A stretch of DNA of 58,000 bases from Cryptomeria japonica (taxonomy: Eukaryota > Streptophyta > Pinopsida > Cupressales > Cupressaceae), in contig NC_081410.1 of assembly GCF_030272615.1 (NCBI RefSeq), positions 191,603,619 to 191,661,618 of the forward strand, written 5' to 3'. Shown here piece by piece: positions 57,569 through 58,000 of the stretch. The notes under the pieces were generated by a model, which was not told where the DNA came from, did no database searches, and saw nothing but the letters and a program-made list of their open reading frames with translations. Position numbers and translations under genes: made by a program. Positions within the stretch are counted from its first letter, which is position 1; each line of letters opens with the position of its first letter.

Positions 57569-58000
57569 TTAACTTGAAGAAGATTGAAACGTTACAAGGG
57601 TTGAACACAACCTTTCTTGAGACTTTGATGAAGCGTCTTCCTCATTCCTCCTCGCTCGCCCAGATGACACTAGATTGATTGCATCAGTGGATCTCTTGAT
57701 TATCAAAGTTGCAACCATCTGCACAACATGAGAGAACATAAAAGTGTTCCCACCCTCCATGCACAATGAGATACATTTCTTTTGAAATTCCACATCTCCT
57801 TTGAGTGTGTTTAATGCCTCCACTAGTGCTTCACATGAGACACCTTTCCTTTGAAAGTCCACATCTCCTCTCAGTATGTCTAATGACTCCTCTAATAATG
57901 TGTAAACAATCCCTTCTCTGCTATACAAATCACCAACCAAATGTCTACACATGAAACACCTTTCCTCTGAAAGTCCACATCTCCTTTGAGTGTGTCTAAT
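57569..58000 (-). other. Internally repeated frame, runs off the window
   Basis: 127 codons from 57952, open to a stop just before the PPT. It has two copies of a roughly 22-residue unit (SLDILRGDVDFQRKGVSC and ALNTLKGDVEFQKKCISL); the DNA repeats at 57776, 57837 and 57951, the last out of phase. It lies where a copia element should have RNase H but shows no such motif. Function unknown; it may belong to a non-autonomous element. Confidence 0.3.

Overview
The window is a plant nuclear intergenic region built almost entirely of nested mobile elements. Layers of old Ty3/gypsy and Ty1/copia elements, plant-type initiator-tRNA-Met primer sites, a Penelope-like (PLE) GIY-YIG relic and long gene-free stretches suggest a gymnosperm, probably a conifer. 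EN+ Penelope elements in plants are best known from conifers. The organism call is inference.

Layout. 1-655: gypsy RT relic (+). 1664-3172: probable solo LTR. 3502-5690: copia material (-), a leader/gag start, an LTR with PBS on its left and PPT on its right, and an RNase H relic. 5740-18363: copy A1 of a repeated 'family A' unit (+), interrupted by a complete chromodomain gypsy element (-, 10026-17901, TSD GAAAA). 18364-20125: copia RT and integrase relics (-), probably the rest of the copia element entered by A1. 20470-20940: PLE relic (+). 21987-27808: copy A2 (+), very degraded. 27830-29577: copia LTR end, PBS and gag relic (+). 29590-30745: LTR-like piece. 30749-31270: gypsy gag relic (-). 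34594-43037: copy A3 (-), an 8444-bp insertion with a perfect 5-bp duplication (AAAAC) inside a tandem repeat (R1); the same R1 tract holds a hAT-like element (43159-44264). 44619-46110: LTR-like piece and more R1. 47671-48044: the only convincing host gene, the last two exons of a dsRNA-binding-domain protein (+). 49814-52960: gypsy LTR, PPT and pol relic (-). 52961-55640: copia-type LTR, PBS and an unrecognised frame (+). 57200-58000: LTR/PPT and an internally repeated frame (-).

The most unusual content is family A. Its three copies share an order: a conserved hairpin block, then an array of short motifs that differ in sequence between copies, then a TATA box and leader, then a frame of roughly 1,070 codons for a protein I do not recognise. 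In A3 the array is 13 copies of a 34-bp dyad core at a steady 165-176 bp spacing; in A2 the unit is about 84 bp; in A1 it is a 9-bp word often 32-34 bp apart. A3 has the ends and target duplication of an LTR element but no visible LTR pair, so what mobilises it is open.

No tRNA, rRNA or CRISPR locus was recognised. Apart from the dsRBD exons I see no coding sequence likely to serve the host.
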